Assembly (NCBI RefSeq): GCF_000019225.1
Contig: NC_010995.1
Span: forward strand, 3,418,501-3,482,500
From: Cellvibrio japonicus Ueda107
GTDB taxonomy: Bacteria; Pseudomonadota; Gammaproteobacteria; Pseudomonadales; Cellvibrionaceae
Length of the DNA stretch: 64,000 nucleotides
Direction of reading: 5' to 3'
Shown: in pieces, positions 28,522 to 37,368 of the stretch
How positions within the stretch are numbered: position 1 is the stretch's first letter
Layout: every line of letters starts with the position of its first letter
The notes under the pieces: model-generated
What the model saw: only the letters and a program-made list of their open reading frames with translations
Databases searched by the model: none
What the model was told of the DNA's origin: nothing
Translations under genes and position numbers: made by a program

Positions 28522-29748
28522 TTAATGCTTGTTGTAGCGACGGCGCATTTCACTGATACCCGTCTTGACCCAGGCCAATAAGTCATCGGCAAACAGGGGT
28601 TTGGAAAAATAGTACCCTTGCACCAGATCCACACCCAACTCCTGCAGCACCAGGAAGTCCTCCTCGGTCTCCACCCCTTCTGCCACTGTCGTCAGGTTGA
28701 GGTTTTTGGCCAGGGTAACGGTGCTGGCCAGGATGGTGTATTGCTGTGGGCGCGAGGCGACACGATGCACCAGCGACCGATCGATTTTGAGTTCGGTCGC
28801 CGGGACACGCGACAACTGCTGGGCATTCGCAAAACCTGTACCGTAATCATCAATGGCGATATGAAAGCCCTTAAGGCGCAAACGCGCCAGGGTGCGGATA
28901 GCACTGGCCAGCTCTCCCAAAAGTGCATTTTCGGTGATTTCAAACGTAACGTCGGCAGGGGCTACCCCAAAGTCCTGGGTCATTTTGAGCAGCCAATCCA
29001 CCATATCTGCATCTGCCAGGGACAAGGGCGATAGGTTAAAGGCCAGATGAAAGCGCAAGCCATACTGCTGCCAGCGGCGTTTGTGTTCAAAGGCTTTCTG
29101 GAGCAGGTAGCGCGTCAAGGCATCAATCAGCCCATGCCGCTCTGCCAGGGGAATAAAAATACCGGGGGAAATGATTCCCTTGGTTGGGTGCTTCCAACGC
29201 GCCAGCGCTTCGACCCCGCGCAACAACAACCCCTGCACCGTCAGCTTGGGCTGGAAGGCCAGGGTAATTTCATGGTTGGTAATCGCATGGCTCAACTCAA
29301 CCGCCGTGACCTCCTGTTCGGCAGCAACCTGCAAGTTGCGATTCTCCGGCTTGTTATCCTGGATAAAACGCAACAGGCTGCATTCAAGCACATCCGGCAA
29401 GAGCGGCTTTTGGAAGGTTCCCAGCACATGCAGGCCATCGGCCTCCGCCATGGTGCCCACGCTGGCGATCAGGATGGGATCCTTGGCACTCAGGATAATC
29501 ACACTGCTGGCATATTTCTTCTGGGCGATGGAGCGGATCAGTTCTACGCCATCCATCACCGGCATTTCCAGGTCGACCATAACGATGTCCACCGGATGTT
29601 CCTGCAACACGCTCAAGGCATCTACGCCGTTAGCCGCGTCATGCAATTGGGTAACGCCCAGGCTTTGGCACAGGTCGCGCGCATATTCACGCTGGGTCGT
29701 ACTGTCGTCCGTAATCAGCAGACTCAATTCATTGATGGTTGATTTCAT
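28522..29748 (-). CDS. response regulator with EAL cyclic-di-GMP phosphodiesterase domain
   Basis: A 408-residue protein with an N-terminal receiver domain (acidic pair DD14-15, phospho-acceptor Asp59 in VMVDLEMPVMDG, Lys in FQKPL) and a C-terminal EAL domain from about residue 155. The catalytic set looks complete: GVEALARWKHP, FEITENALL, IDDYGTGFAN, ELKIDRSL, EGVETEED and VQGYYFSKPL, so it should hydrolyse cyclic di-GMP to pGpG. It is the last gene of the chemotaxis operon, overlapping cheB by 4 bases. Phosphorylation by the neighbouring CheA is therefore the likely input, linking chemotaxis signals to the sessile/motile switch. Confidence 0.93.
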   Translation of the reverse strand: MKSTINELSLLITDDSTTQREYARDLCQSLGVTQLHDAANGVDALSVLQEHPVDIVMVDLEMPVMDGVELIRSIAQKKYASSVIILSAKDPILIASVGTMAEADGLHVLGTFQKPLLPDVLECSLLRFIQDNKPENRNLQVAAEQEVTAVELSHAITNHEITLAFQPKLTVQGLLLRGVEALARWKHPTKGIISPGIFIPLAERHGLIDALTRYLLQKAFEHKRRWQQYGLRFHLAFNLSPLSLADADMVDWLLKMTQDFGVAPADVTFEITENALLGELASAIRTLARLRLKGFHIAIDDYGTGFANAQQLSRVPATELKIDRSLVHRVASRPQQYTILASTVTLAKNLNLTTVAEGVETEEDFLVLQELGVDLVQGYYFSKPLFADDLLAWVKTGISEMRRRYNKH

Positions 29749-30785
29749 GCTTTACCCTCAATCACAGCGGGAATCTGCGCAAGCGGCATCACTTCCTTGG
29801 CAGCCCCCAATTGAATTGCCTCTTTGGGCATACCAAATACCACACAGGATGCTTCATCCTGGGCAATCGTACGACTCCCGGCCTGGCGCATCTCCAACAG
29901 CCCGCGCGCACCGTCATCCCCCATACCGGTCATGATAATACCCATGGCATTGCGCCCGGCAGAGCGCGCCGCCGAGCGGAACAAAACATCCACAGACGGA
30001 CAATGGCGGTTAACACTGGGGCCGCGAAAGACCCTCGCCACATATTGCGCGCCCGAGCGTTGCACTTCCAGGTGATGCCCCCCTGGTGCTATCAGCACTC
30101 GACCGGGAATCAGCCTGTCTCCGGTTTCGGCCTCTTTGACGTCGACATCGCACAAGCTATCCAGGCGTTTGGCAAAGGCGGCGGTGAACTTCTCCGGCAT
30201 GTGCTGCACAACCGCAATACCCGGACAGGTGCGGGAAATCCTGCTGAGAATCTGTTCCAGCGCCTGGGTACCCCCGGTGGATGTGCCCATTACAACAATA
30301 GAATCCGTCGTCATCGCCATGCTCACCAGATCAGTATTTTGCGGTGCCCGGGACTTGGGAAGCTCCTGGCGGGCATGGCGGTGCACATGGGCAGATGCCG
30401 CAGCGCGCACGGTTTGCCATAACAAATGCTTGGCCTCCATCAAAAAATCCTTCACCCCCAATTGCGGCTTGGTCACTATATCCACCGCGCCGGCAGCCAG
30501 GGCTTGCAGCGATAATTCAGCGCCCTTCTCTGCCAGGGAGGAGCAAATAACCACCGGGGTAGGTCGTTCACCCATCAGTTGACGCAGGAAGGTCAAGCCA
30601 TCCATACGCGGCATTTCAATGTCGAGCACAATCACATCAGGCCATTTTTTTTGCATGTGGTGGCGCGCAAAAATCGGGTCCGACGCCGCCGCATACACAT
30701 GGATATCCGGCGCTTCATTAAGCACCACCGCCAATACCTGGCGCACGACGGCCGAATCATCAATTACCAATACATCTATGGTCAT
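29745..30785 (-). CDS. cheB: chemotaxis methylesterase/deamidase CheB
   Basis: CheB removes methyl groups from chemoreceptors and is activated by phosphorylation from CheA. The receiver domain has Asp55 (VIVLDIEMPRMDG). The C-terminal esterase has its catalytic triad in GTSTGGTQAL (Ser), VQHMPEKFT (His) and MTGMGDDGARG (Asp). 346 residues. It lies between cheD and the EAL regulator. Confidence 0.96.
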   Translation of the reverse strand: MTIDVLVIDDSAVVRQVLAVVLNEAPDIHVYAAASDPIFARHHMQKKWPDVIVLDIEMPRMDGLTFLRQLMGERPTPVVICSSLAEKGAELSLQALAAGAVDIVTKPQLGVKDFLMEAKHLLWQTVRAAASAHVHRHARQELPKSRAPQNTDLVSMAMTTDSIVVMGTSTGGTQALEQILSRISRTCPGIAVVQHMPEKFTAAFAKRLDSLCDVDVKEAETGDRLIPGRVLIAPGGHHLEVQRSGAQYVARVFRGPSVNRHCPSVDVLFRSAARSAGRNAMGIIMTGMGDDGARGLLEMRQAGSRTIAQDEASCVVFGMPKEAIQLGAAKEVMPLAQIPAVIEGKA

Positions 30786-30800
30786 TTCGCTACTACCGGA

Positions 30801-31283
30801 TCAGGTATTCATATCATAACGTTTCAGCTGGATCTCACCCGTGGCTAACACCAGTATCACCGAGCGGGAGACCCGCCCCCCCACATCGGATTGAAACAGT
30901 TGGACTTTTTCACGCGCCAGCCACTGGCGTGCGTACAAAATATTTTCATAGCCAACCGAACGCGGAGAGACAAACGAAAACATGTTTCCCCCGCCAAAAA
31001 TACCAATGCGGTATTCGTCCAATGGCGCACACGCCAACATGGATTTTTTCATTTGCTCCAGCGCATTCAAGGCATAGCGGCAGTCACCCTGCTTACTACT
31101 CACATGACCGGGCGGCAGCGGTAGCAAGTAATGGCACATACCGCCAATCTTGTAATGGGGATGCCAGCTGCTCAGGGCGACACAGGAACCCAACACGGTA
31201 TGCAGCCGCTCATAGTTATTGCCAAAGTACCACTCTCCCGGGTGCAGGCTATGAAGCGGTTTTAAACCACCCAGCAGTTGCAT
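30801..31283 (-). CDS. cheD: chemoreceptor glutamine deamidase CheD
   Basis: CheD deamidates glutamines in receptor methylation helices. The catalytic Cys sits in TVLGSCVAL and the His in GGMCHYLLP; the Thr/Ser of the triad is likely in the GRVSRSVILVLATG region. 160 residues. The gene lies 9 bases after cheR and 15 before cheB. Confidence 0.93.
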   Translation of the reverse strand: MQLLGGLKPLHSLHPGEWYFGNNYERLHTVLGSCVALSSWHPHYKIGGMCHYLLPLPPGHVSSKQGDCRYALNALEQMKKSMLACAPLDEYRIGIFGGGNMFSFVSPRSVGYENILYARQWLAREKVQLFQSDVGGRVSRSVILVLATGEIQLKRYDMNT

Positions 31284-31292
31284 AGGTCACCT

Positions 31293-32123
31293 TCAGCGGG
31301 CACTTAATCGGTAAATGGCCGGCCTTATGGGTGCAAAGTAAGGCGTCAGACCGTGCAGGCTTTCCGAATGCCCTACAAACAGTAGACCATCCGGCGCCAG
31401 GCATTTGGCAATGCGCTCGAGAATTTTCACTTTATTGTCGTTCTCAAAATAAATCAGCACGTTGCGCAAAAAGATCAAATCGAATTTTCCCATGTCGGGA
31501 AAATCCTCATGCAGGTTGAGCGTAAAAAAATCTACCGCCTGGCGCAGTTCCTGATTCACCCGGATATTGCCCGCTTGCGGCCCGATACCCTTGCGGCAAA
31601 AGCGATGCAGGTAATTCTGGGGGATATAGCGAATACGCAATTCCGGGTATATCCCCAGGCGCGCTTTTTCAATCACCTTGGCATTCACGTCCGAGCTGAG
31701 CAGTTCCCAGGAAACCGGACAGCGATCAGCAAGAACCATCGCAATACTATAGGGCTCTTCTCCGGTTGAGGCGGCGGCACTCCATACCCGAAACAAACGC
31801 TGCCCCTTGCTTTTCAAGCCGGGCAGTATGTCATCGCGCAGAAAATCAAAATGCTTTTGCTCACGAAAAAAATAGGTTTCATTGGTGGTGATCAGCTCCA
31901 GGGCCGTATTTAATTCCATACCGCCCTGGGGACTTTGGATGTAGCGATAATATTCGGCGAAATCCTTGACCTCACAGGCCTGTAGACGTTTCCACAGGCG
32001 ATTGCTTAACAGTGCTTTCTTCTGGTCTGGCAAAAAAATTCCCAACCGTGCATGAATCAACTGCTGAAACAAGCGAAACTCTTTATCGCTGGGCAAGGGT
32101 ACCGATGCAGCATCCACACTCAT
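31293..32123 (-). CDS. cheR: chemoreceptor methyltransferase CheR
   Basis: CheR methylates receptor glutamates with S-adenosylmethionine. It shows the N-terminal helical domain (KEFRLFQQLIHARLGIFLPDQKK), the SAM site FRVWSAAASTGEEPYSIAM and DLIFLRNVLIYFEND. 276 residues. The neighbouring receptor ends in a sequence resembling a CheR-docking pentapeptide, which fits the pairing. Confidence 0.95.
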   Translation of the reverse strand: MSVDAASVPLPSDKEFRLFQQLIHARLGIFLPDQKKALLSNRLWKRLQACEVKDFAEYYRYIQSPQGGMELNTALELITTNETYFFREQKHFDFLRDDILPGLKSKGQRLFRVWSAAASTGEEPYSIAMVLADRCPVSWELLSSDVNAKVIEKARLGIYPELRIRYIPQNYLHRFCRKGIGPQAGNIRVNQELRQAVDFFTLNLHEDFPDMGKFDLIFLRNVLIYFENDNKVKILERIAKCLAPDGLLFVGHSESLHGLTPYFAPIRPAIYRLSAR

Positions 32124-32179
32124 AACAACACTCGCTTTAGACCATATCCATCACCCAACACCACAAACACCCCGGATAC

Positions 32180-33847
32180 CTAATCAAAACGCACAAAATT
32201 ATGATCATCATCGACCAGCGTTGCTTTTACTTTAGGTATGGCACTGGCATTAAGCAGGGATTGTTGTACAGGTTTGGCAGATCCCACCTGGAGTTCACGG
32301 GTTTTATATTTTACGTTTTCCAACTTGAAATAGGTCATGGACTCCTGCAGGCGGACGGCTTGTGCACTCATTTCCTCCGCCGTAGAACTCAACTCTTCGG
32401 ATGCGGCCGCATTTTGCTGCAAGGTTTGGCTGACCTGGCCAATCGCAGTGTTGATCTGCCCTACCCCGGCATTCTGCTCCTGGGATGCCGCGGCGATCTC
32501 CTGCACCAGGTCTGCCGTTTTGCGAATTGCGGGAACCATATTGTTCAACATGCTACCCGCGTTTTCCGCCGCCCTGACTGTTCTCGTTGCCAGGGTGCCA
32601 ATTTCCTGGGCGGCAACCTGGCTGCGCTCCGCCAGTTTGCGCACCTCCGATGCCACCACCGCAAAACCGCGGCCATGTTCACCGGCACGCCCCGCTTCAA
32701 TGGCGGCATTTAATGCCAATAGATTCGTCTGATAGGCAATATCATCGATCACCGTAATGCGCTGAGCAATTTTCTGCATGACTTCGATGGTACCCAGTAC
32801 CGCCTCTCCACCAGTTGCAGCATCGTTGGCCGCCGTTTGCGCAATGCCATCGGTGATTTTGGCGTTCTCGCTGTTTTGGGCAATAGAGGCCGACATCTCC
32901 TCCATAGAGGCAGAGGTTTCTTCCACACTGGCAGCCTGTACCGAAGCACCTTTAGCCAATGATTGCGCCGTCGCATTGACCTCTTCCGATGCAGAAGACA
33001 ACGCATCCGCTGAACTGCGCACCTCGGCGATAATACCCGCCAGTTGCCGACACATATTGGCGACACTGGCCAGGAGTGAATGGCTATCACCAGGTTTGAG
33101 TTGAATATCGAGGTTCAGGTAGCCATCTGCCACCTGGGAAACAATGTCGGAAGTATATGCAGGCTCACCGCCCAGGGTAGAAAAGAGGTTGCGAAAAATA
33201 ACCAGCATCACCGCAATAATAATCACAGATGCAGCGGCACTGATCATAATCAACAGGGTTAGTGTACTGTGATAAACCGCTTGGGTTTTTTGCTCGGTAT
33301 CTTTCAGGTATTGGGTAAATCCTGCCAGTGTTTCTGTCGCCAGCGCTTCCATTTGGCGGGCAGCTTCGCGATCCATCCCCGATACCAGGCGATCCACTTT
33401 TTTACCTGCTTCAGGATCACTGACCTCAAAGTTCTTCAGCGCATTCCGGTAGTTATCACCCAGCGCACGATGTTCTTTTTGCAACGATAAATAAGCCTCA
33501 ACAGCTTCACCACCCTGCTCACGCAATTTAACGGCACGGTTTATGTGTTCACTGACCTCAGACTCTTCATTGAGAAACCCCTTGGAATAGCGCTCATACA
33601 ACTCCGGGTTATTGCCGCGAATCAGGATATTTTTCCATTCCTGTACCTGGGTTTTAAAATGCGTGGATGCCTGCTGGACATTGACAAGAATGTCCGCACG
33701 TCGCTGGATATTGACGGAACTATCGGAAACAATCTGGTGATATTGGGATAACTGGTGATAAGCAGACATTCCCAACACAGCCAAACCCAACACAATAAGC
33801 GTGCTGAGCAATAATATTTTGAACCTGAGGGTAAGATTGGTCAGCAT
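32180..33847 (-). CDS. methyl-accepting chemotaxis protein with periplasmic four-helix-type sensor
   Basis: A 555-residue chemoreceptor: first transmembrane helix about residues 8-28, a helical periplasmic domain about 30-190, a second transmembrane helix about 193-215 and a HAMP-like linker. Its cytoplasmic signalling hairpin holds the conserved tip ERIxVIDDIAYQTNLLALNAAIEAGRAGE...VASEVRKLAE. The extreme C-terminus HNFVRFD contains NFVRF, which fits the x-[FYWH]-x-x-[FYWH] pentapeptide that tethers CheR or CheB in high-abundance receptors. It lies between cheW and cheR and has a good AGAGGTG ribosome site. Confidence 0.93.
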   Translation of the reverse strand: MLTNLTLRFKILLLSTLIVLGLAVLGMSAYHQLSQYHQIVSDSSVNIQRRADILVNVQQASTHFKTQVQEWKNILIRGNNPELYERYSKGFLNEESEVSEHINRAVKLREQGGEAVEAYLSLQKEHRALGDNYRNALKNFEVSDPEAGKKVDRLVSGMDREAARQMEALATETLAGFTQYLKDTEQKTQAVYHSTLTLLIMISAAASVIIIAVMLVIFRNLFSTLGGEPAYTSDIVSQVADGYLNLDIQLKPGDSHSLLASVANMCRQLAGIIAEVRSSADALSSASEEVNATAQSLAKGASVQAASVEETSASMEEMSASIAQNSENAKITDGIAQTAANDAATGGEAVLGTIEVMQKIAQRITVIDDIAYQTNLLALNAAIEAGRAGEHGRGFAVVASEVRKLAERSQVAAQEIGTLATRTVRAAENAGSMLNNMVPAIRKTADLVQEIAAASQEQNAGVGQINTAIGQVSQTLQQNAAASEELSSTAEEMSAQAVRLQESMTYFKLENVKYKTRELQVGSAKPVQQSLLNASAIPKVKATLVDDDHNFVRFD

Positions 33848-33892
33848 AGGTCACCTCTTGTCTATCCTTAAGCAGTGATAAGGGTTAATGGT

Positions 33893-34399
33893 TTATTCAA
33901 GTTGAGCCTCAACCAAATGTGCCAACTCGCGAATAGACAAGGTGCTATTCGCATCGAGCAACACAACAAACGCATCTCCCTGCTTGGCTATGCCCTGGAT
34001 AAAATCGGCGCGGATGTTGGCACCAAATGAAGGCGCATCCTCAATATTATCGGCCTCAATTTCGATAACCTCGCTCACGGCATCAGCCAATAGGCCAAGC
34101 ACATGGTTTTGGTCGTTATTGTGCATTTCCACTACGATGATGCAGGTGCGACGCTGCACCTGGATCGGCTTGCGCCCCAAACGTACCGCCAGATCAATAA
34201 CAGGCACCACTTCGCCGCGCAGGTTGATAACACCGCGTAAAAAACTGGGCATCAAGGGCACCTCTGTAATACCGCTGTACTCAATAATTTCCCGTGTCTG
34301 GGACAGCTCCAAGCCATAGTGCTCATGGCCAATGCGAAAAGTCAGGAATTGTTTTTTCAGTTTTGAAACCGCTATTTTGGGGGCAGTGGACTGGCTCAT
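33893..34399 (-). CDS. cheW: chemotaxis coupling protein CheW
   Basis: CheW bridges receptors and CheA in the signalling array. The 168-residue protein is a single CheW domain (FLTFRIGHEHYGLELSQTREI, LRGVINLRGEVVPVIDLAVRLG). The start overlaps the cheA stop by 4 bases, so the two proteins are probably made in a coupled ratio. Confidence 0.95.
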   Translation of the reverse strand: MSQSTAPKIAVSKLKKQFLTFRIGHEHYGLELSQTREIIEYSGITEVPLMPSFLRGVINLRGEVVPVIDLAVRLGRKPIQVQRRTCIIVVEMHNNDQNHVLGLLADAVSEVIEIEADNIEDAPSFGANIRADFIQGIAKQGDAFVVLLDANSTLSIRELAHLVEAQLE

Positions 34400-36609
34400 T
34401 TGTTAATCTCCTGCAGGCTACCGCCAGCGATGTTATTGCGCACTTGTTCCTTTGCAATGGCAAAGTGAATTAATTGCTGGATATCCAGAATCAAGGCGAC
34501 GGCACCTGTGCCCAACAGGCTGGAGCCGCCAATACCCTTAAGCGCCTGGAAAATGGGCCCCATGGGTTTAACCACCGTTTGTATTTCCCCGTGCAACTCA
34601 TCGACCACCAAACCGGCACGTTTATCGCCAAACTGCACCACAACAATTTTCTCGCGCTCCACCTCGGCGGTGGGCAGGTTGAAAATATCGCGCAGGCGTA
34701 TGTAAGGCACCTGGTCTCCACGCAAATTGACACAGTGTTGCCCCTGGATATGGTTGAGTGATTTCAGATCCACGCATTCGAGGATGGTGTTCTGCGGCAC
34801 AATGAAATCCACTGCACTGGCAGCCACATGGAAACCATCGATAATGGCCAGGGTTAGCGGCAGGCGGATCGTAAACTGTGTCCCCGCGCCCAGTTCGCTA
34901 TCGATGTCGATACCGCCCTGCAAGGCTTCGATATTGCGCCTGACCACGTCCATGCCCACCCCGCGCCCGGATAGGTTGGTCACCTGCTCTGCCGTCGAAA
35001 AGCCGGGATGGAAAATCAGTTGGAATAATTCCTGTTGGCTGAGTTGCATGCTGTCGTCAATCAAACCATTGGCAAACGCTTTTTTGCGAATGCGCTCTAC
35101 ATCCAGGCCGCCGCCGTCATCGCTGATACCGATGACAATATTGCCGGCATCATGGCGCGCCGTAAGCTTGAGTGTTCCTGCCGCCGGCTTGTTGCGCTCG
35201 CGCCTTACATGAACTGACTCAATGCCATGATCCATGGCATTGCGCACGATATGCATCAGGGGGTCATTGAGCTTTTCAACCATGGAGCGATCCAGTTCAG
35301 TGTCTGCCCCCTCAATCACCAGGTCAATTTCCTTGCCCAGGGATCTGGCTGTATCGCGCACCACACGCTTGAATTTATGGAAGGTTTCACCAATCGGCAC
35401 CATGCGCAGCGTCAGTGCCGCATCGCGAATCTGCTCGGTGAAACTGCCCATGGTCGTCACCGCTTCACTTAACACTGGATTCGCCAGGCTGGATACCAGC
35501 AGATCAATGCGCTGGCGATTGATAACTAATTCGCCAATCAAATTGATGAGTTTGTCCAGCCGATCTGCATCCACACGGATAAAACGATTTTCCGGACTGT
35601 TCTTGCGCTCGTTGATAGTTTTTTGTTTATCGACAGCCGCATCGACAATTTCCGCAGCGACTACCTGGTTGTCCACCAGGATGGTACCGATTCTGGGAAC
35701 CGGTTTTTGTTCAATAGCCTGTTGTTTTTGGGCCGCCAGCGCGTCCTCCAGTTCCCGATAGGTAATCGCGTGGCTTTTTACCAGTATCTCACCCAACCGA
35801 TGGATATTTTCCGGCAGGGATTTGATCAGGTTGATATAGGCTTGCACATTACTGCGCGGCGGAATGATTTTGATATCTGAATCATCGCGCACAAACATAA
35901 AGGCATCTTCGATTTCCTGCTGGCTGGCCTGCGACAGCAAACTGATTTCAAATCCGAGATACAGATCTTCGGGATCATACTGCTCAAGTGGTGGCAAGTT
36001 GTCGGCAAGGGTAGCGATATGGGTTACCTGCCCGAGAGTATTGAGGAAACGAATAATCGAGAGCGGGTCCATGCCATTGCGCAACAGATCGCGTCCCAGT
36101 CGCACAGAGATATGCCAGGCCTCTTTTTCCGATAAAGCCCCCGCCGCTGCAGGCGTGTATTGCGAATGCGCTGCCACAGGAGCGCTCGTTGGGCTGCTCT
36201 GCGCTGAAGATGAACTGCCCAGCCAGGGAGCCAGCGATGCCAATAGCTGTTGTCCTTGGGCCAGGCACTGCTCGTCATTGGTTTGGTTGTGCCGGGCATG
36301 ATCCACCAGGAGGACAATATGATCGCGGCAGGGCAACAAAATGCTGAGCAGATCGGTACTCAGGGTAATTTTTCCATCGCGCGCGTGATCCAGCAGGTTT
36401 TCCACGGTATGGGTAAAGCGCACTATGTCATCCAGCCCAAAGAGGCCCGCCGACCCTTTAATGGTGTGCACAGCGCGAAATAATTCATTGAGTGTTTCGC
36501 GATCTTCCACATCCTCGTCCAGACGCAACAAAGCCGCTTCCATAACATCCAGCAGGTCTGCGGCTTCTGCGAAAAATGTTTGCAGGGCACTGTCGAGATT
36601 CATAGGCAT
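34396..36609 (-). CDS. cheA: chemotaxis histidine kinase CheA
   Basis: CheA autophosphorylates and passes phosphate to CheY, CheB and probably the EAL regulator at the end of this operon. P1/HPt: His48 in AVHTIKGSAGLFG. Residues about 150-260 form a P2-like region (WHISVRLGRDLLRNGMDPLSII). After a linker come the dimerisation helices (RIDLLVSSLANPVLSEAV), the ATPase domain with HIVRNAMDHGIES, SDDGGGLDVERI and GRGVGMDVVRRNIE, and a C-terminal CheW-like regulatory domain. 737 residues. Confidence 0.96.
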   Translation of the reverse strand: MPMNLDSALQTFFAEAADLLDVMEAALLRLDEDVEDRETLNELFRAVHTIKGSAGLFGLDDIVRFTHTVENLLDHARDGKITLSTDLLSILLPCRDHIVLLVDHARHNQTNDEQCLAQGQQLLASLAPWLGSSSSAQSSPTSAPVAAHSQYTPAAAGALSEKEAWHISVRLGRDLLRNGMDPLSIIRFLNTLGQVTHIATLADNLPPLEQYDPEDLYLGFEISLLSQASQQEIEDAFMFVRDDSDIKIIPPRSNVQAYINLIKSLPENIHRLGEILVKSHAITYRELEDALAAQKQQAIEQKPVPRIGTILVDNQVVAAEIVDAAVDKQKTINERKNSPENRFIRVDADRLDKLINLIGELVINRQRIDLLVSSLANPVLSEAVTTMGSFTEQIRDAALTLRMVPIGETFHKFKRVVRDTARSLGKEIDLVIEGADTELDRSMVEKLNDPLMHIVRNAMDHGIESVHVRRERNKPAAGTLKLTARHDAGNIVIGISDDGGGLDVERIRKKAFANGLIDDSMQLSQQELFQLIFHPGFSTAEQVTNLSGRGVGMDVVRRNIEALQGGIDIDSELGAGTQFTIRLPLTLAIIDGFHVAASAVDFIVPQNTILECVDLKSLNHIQGQHCVNLRGDQVPYIRLRDIFNLPTAEVEREKIVVVQFGDKRAGLVVDELHGEIQTVVKPMGPIFQALKGIGGSSLLGTGAVALILDIQQLIHFAIAKEQVRNNIAGGSLQEINK

Positions 36610-36615
36610 AGCCCC

Positions 36616-36921
36616 TTATTGAGCCCTGGCAAAATGGCTGTGGATATCGAGAGTGGAAAAGACGGCATCAACCAGCTCATTGGTTTTGGCAAGCACAACC
36701 TCTTTGGCGACGGCGCTAAAAAACTGGCGAATAAACAACAGGAGTTGTACACCGGCCGTATCCAACTCGCTGACGGATTGCAAATCCAGTGCGACCTTGG
36801 CAGAAGAGACTTCGGGCTCGGCAAAGAGTGCATCCTTAAGCTGGGAAACGGTATAAATGGTAAGTTCACCGTCGAACACCAGGGTGGTTGTATCCTTGCT
36901 CTTTTTGCGAGAGACGGTCAT
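36616..36921 (-). CDS. STAS-domain protein (anti-sigma-factor-antagonist-like)
   Basis: A 101-residue single STAS domain resembling SpoIIAA and MlaB. The position that is phosphorylated in anti-anti-sigma factors reads ELDTAGVQLLL, so the acceptor would be Thr. It lies between cheA and cheY (spacings of 6 and 10 bases). STAS proteins occur in some type-F chemotaxis clusters, but no cognate kinase or phosphatase is present here and its partner is unknown. Confidence 0.88.
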   Translation of the reverse strand: MTVSRKKSKDTTTLVFDGELTIYTVSQLKDALFAEPEVSSAKVALDLQSVSELDTAGVQLLLFIRQFFSAVAKEVVLAKTNELVDAVFSTLDIHSHFARAQ

Positions 36922-36931
36922 GGCGTGGGCC

Positions 36932-37297
36932 TCACTGGATTAGCATGGAAACGGCTTGCAGCATTTGCTCGGGACGGAAGGGTTTGACAATCCAGGCTTT
37001 GGCGCCGGCCGCCTGGCCTTCACGTTTTTTATCATCGGCACCTTCCGTCGTCAGCATGATGACGGGGGTAAATTTGTAATTGGGTTTTTGCTTCATTTCC
37101 TTCACAAAGGTAATACCATCCATATTGGGCATGTTCACGTCCGAAATCACCAGATTGATTTTTTGCCCATCCAGTTTACTCAGCGCATCGCGCCCATCCG
37201 ATGCCTCCACAACGGTATAACCGGCACCGCGCAAGGCCATGCCCACTACCTGGCGAATACTTGCAGAATCATCAACCACTAAAATCACTTTGGACAT
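36932..37297 (-). CDS. cheY: chemotaxis response regulator CheY
   Basis: A single-domain receiver of 121 residues. Acidic pocket DD9-10, phospho-acceptor Asp53 (LVISDVNMPNMDG), the conserved Thr in MLTTEG and Lys in WIVKPF. The start ATG 37297 (MSKVILVVDDSAS) has AGGGGG 5 bases upstream; the longer frame to 37324 lacks one. It could drive a flagellar motor or act as a phosphate sink for CheA. Confidence 0.95.
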   Translation of the reverse strand: MSKVILVVDDSASIRQVVGMALRGAGYTVVEASDGRDALSKLDGQKINLVISDVNMPNMDGITFVKEMKQKPNYKFTPVIMLTTEGADDKKREGQAAGAKAWIVKPFRPEQMLQAVSMLIQ

Positions 37298-37368
37298 GAG
37301 TCCCCCTAACCAATAAAAAGACAATTCACACTAAAAACAGCGATGGATACTGAGCGGTGTATCCTGTT

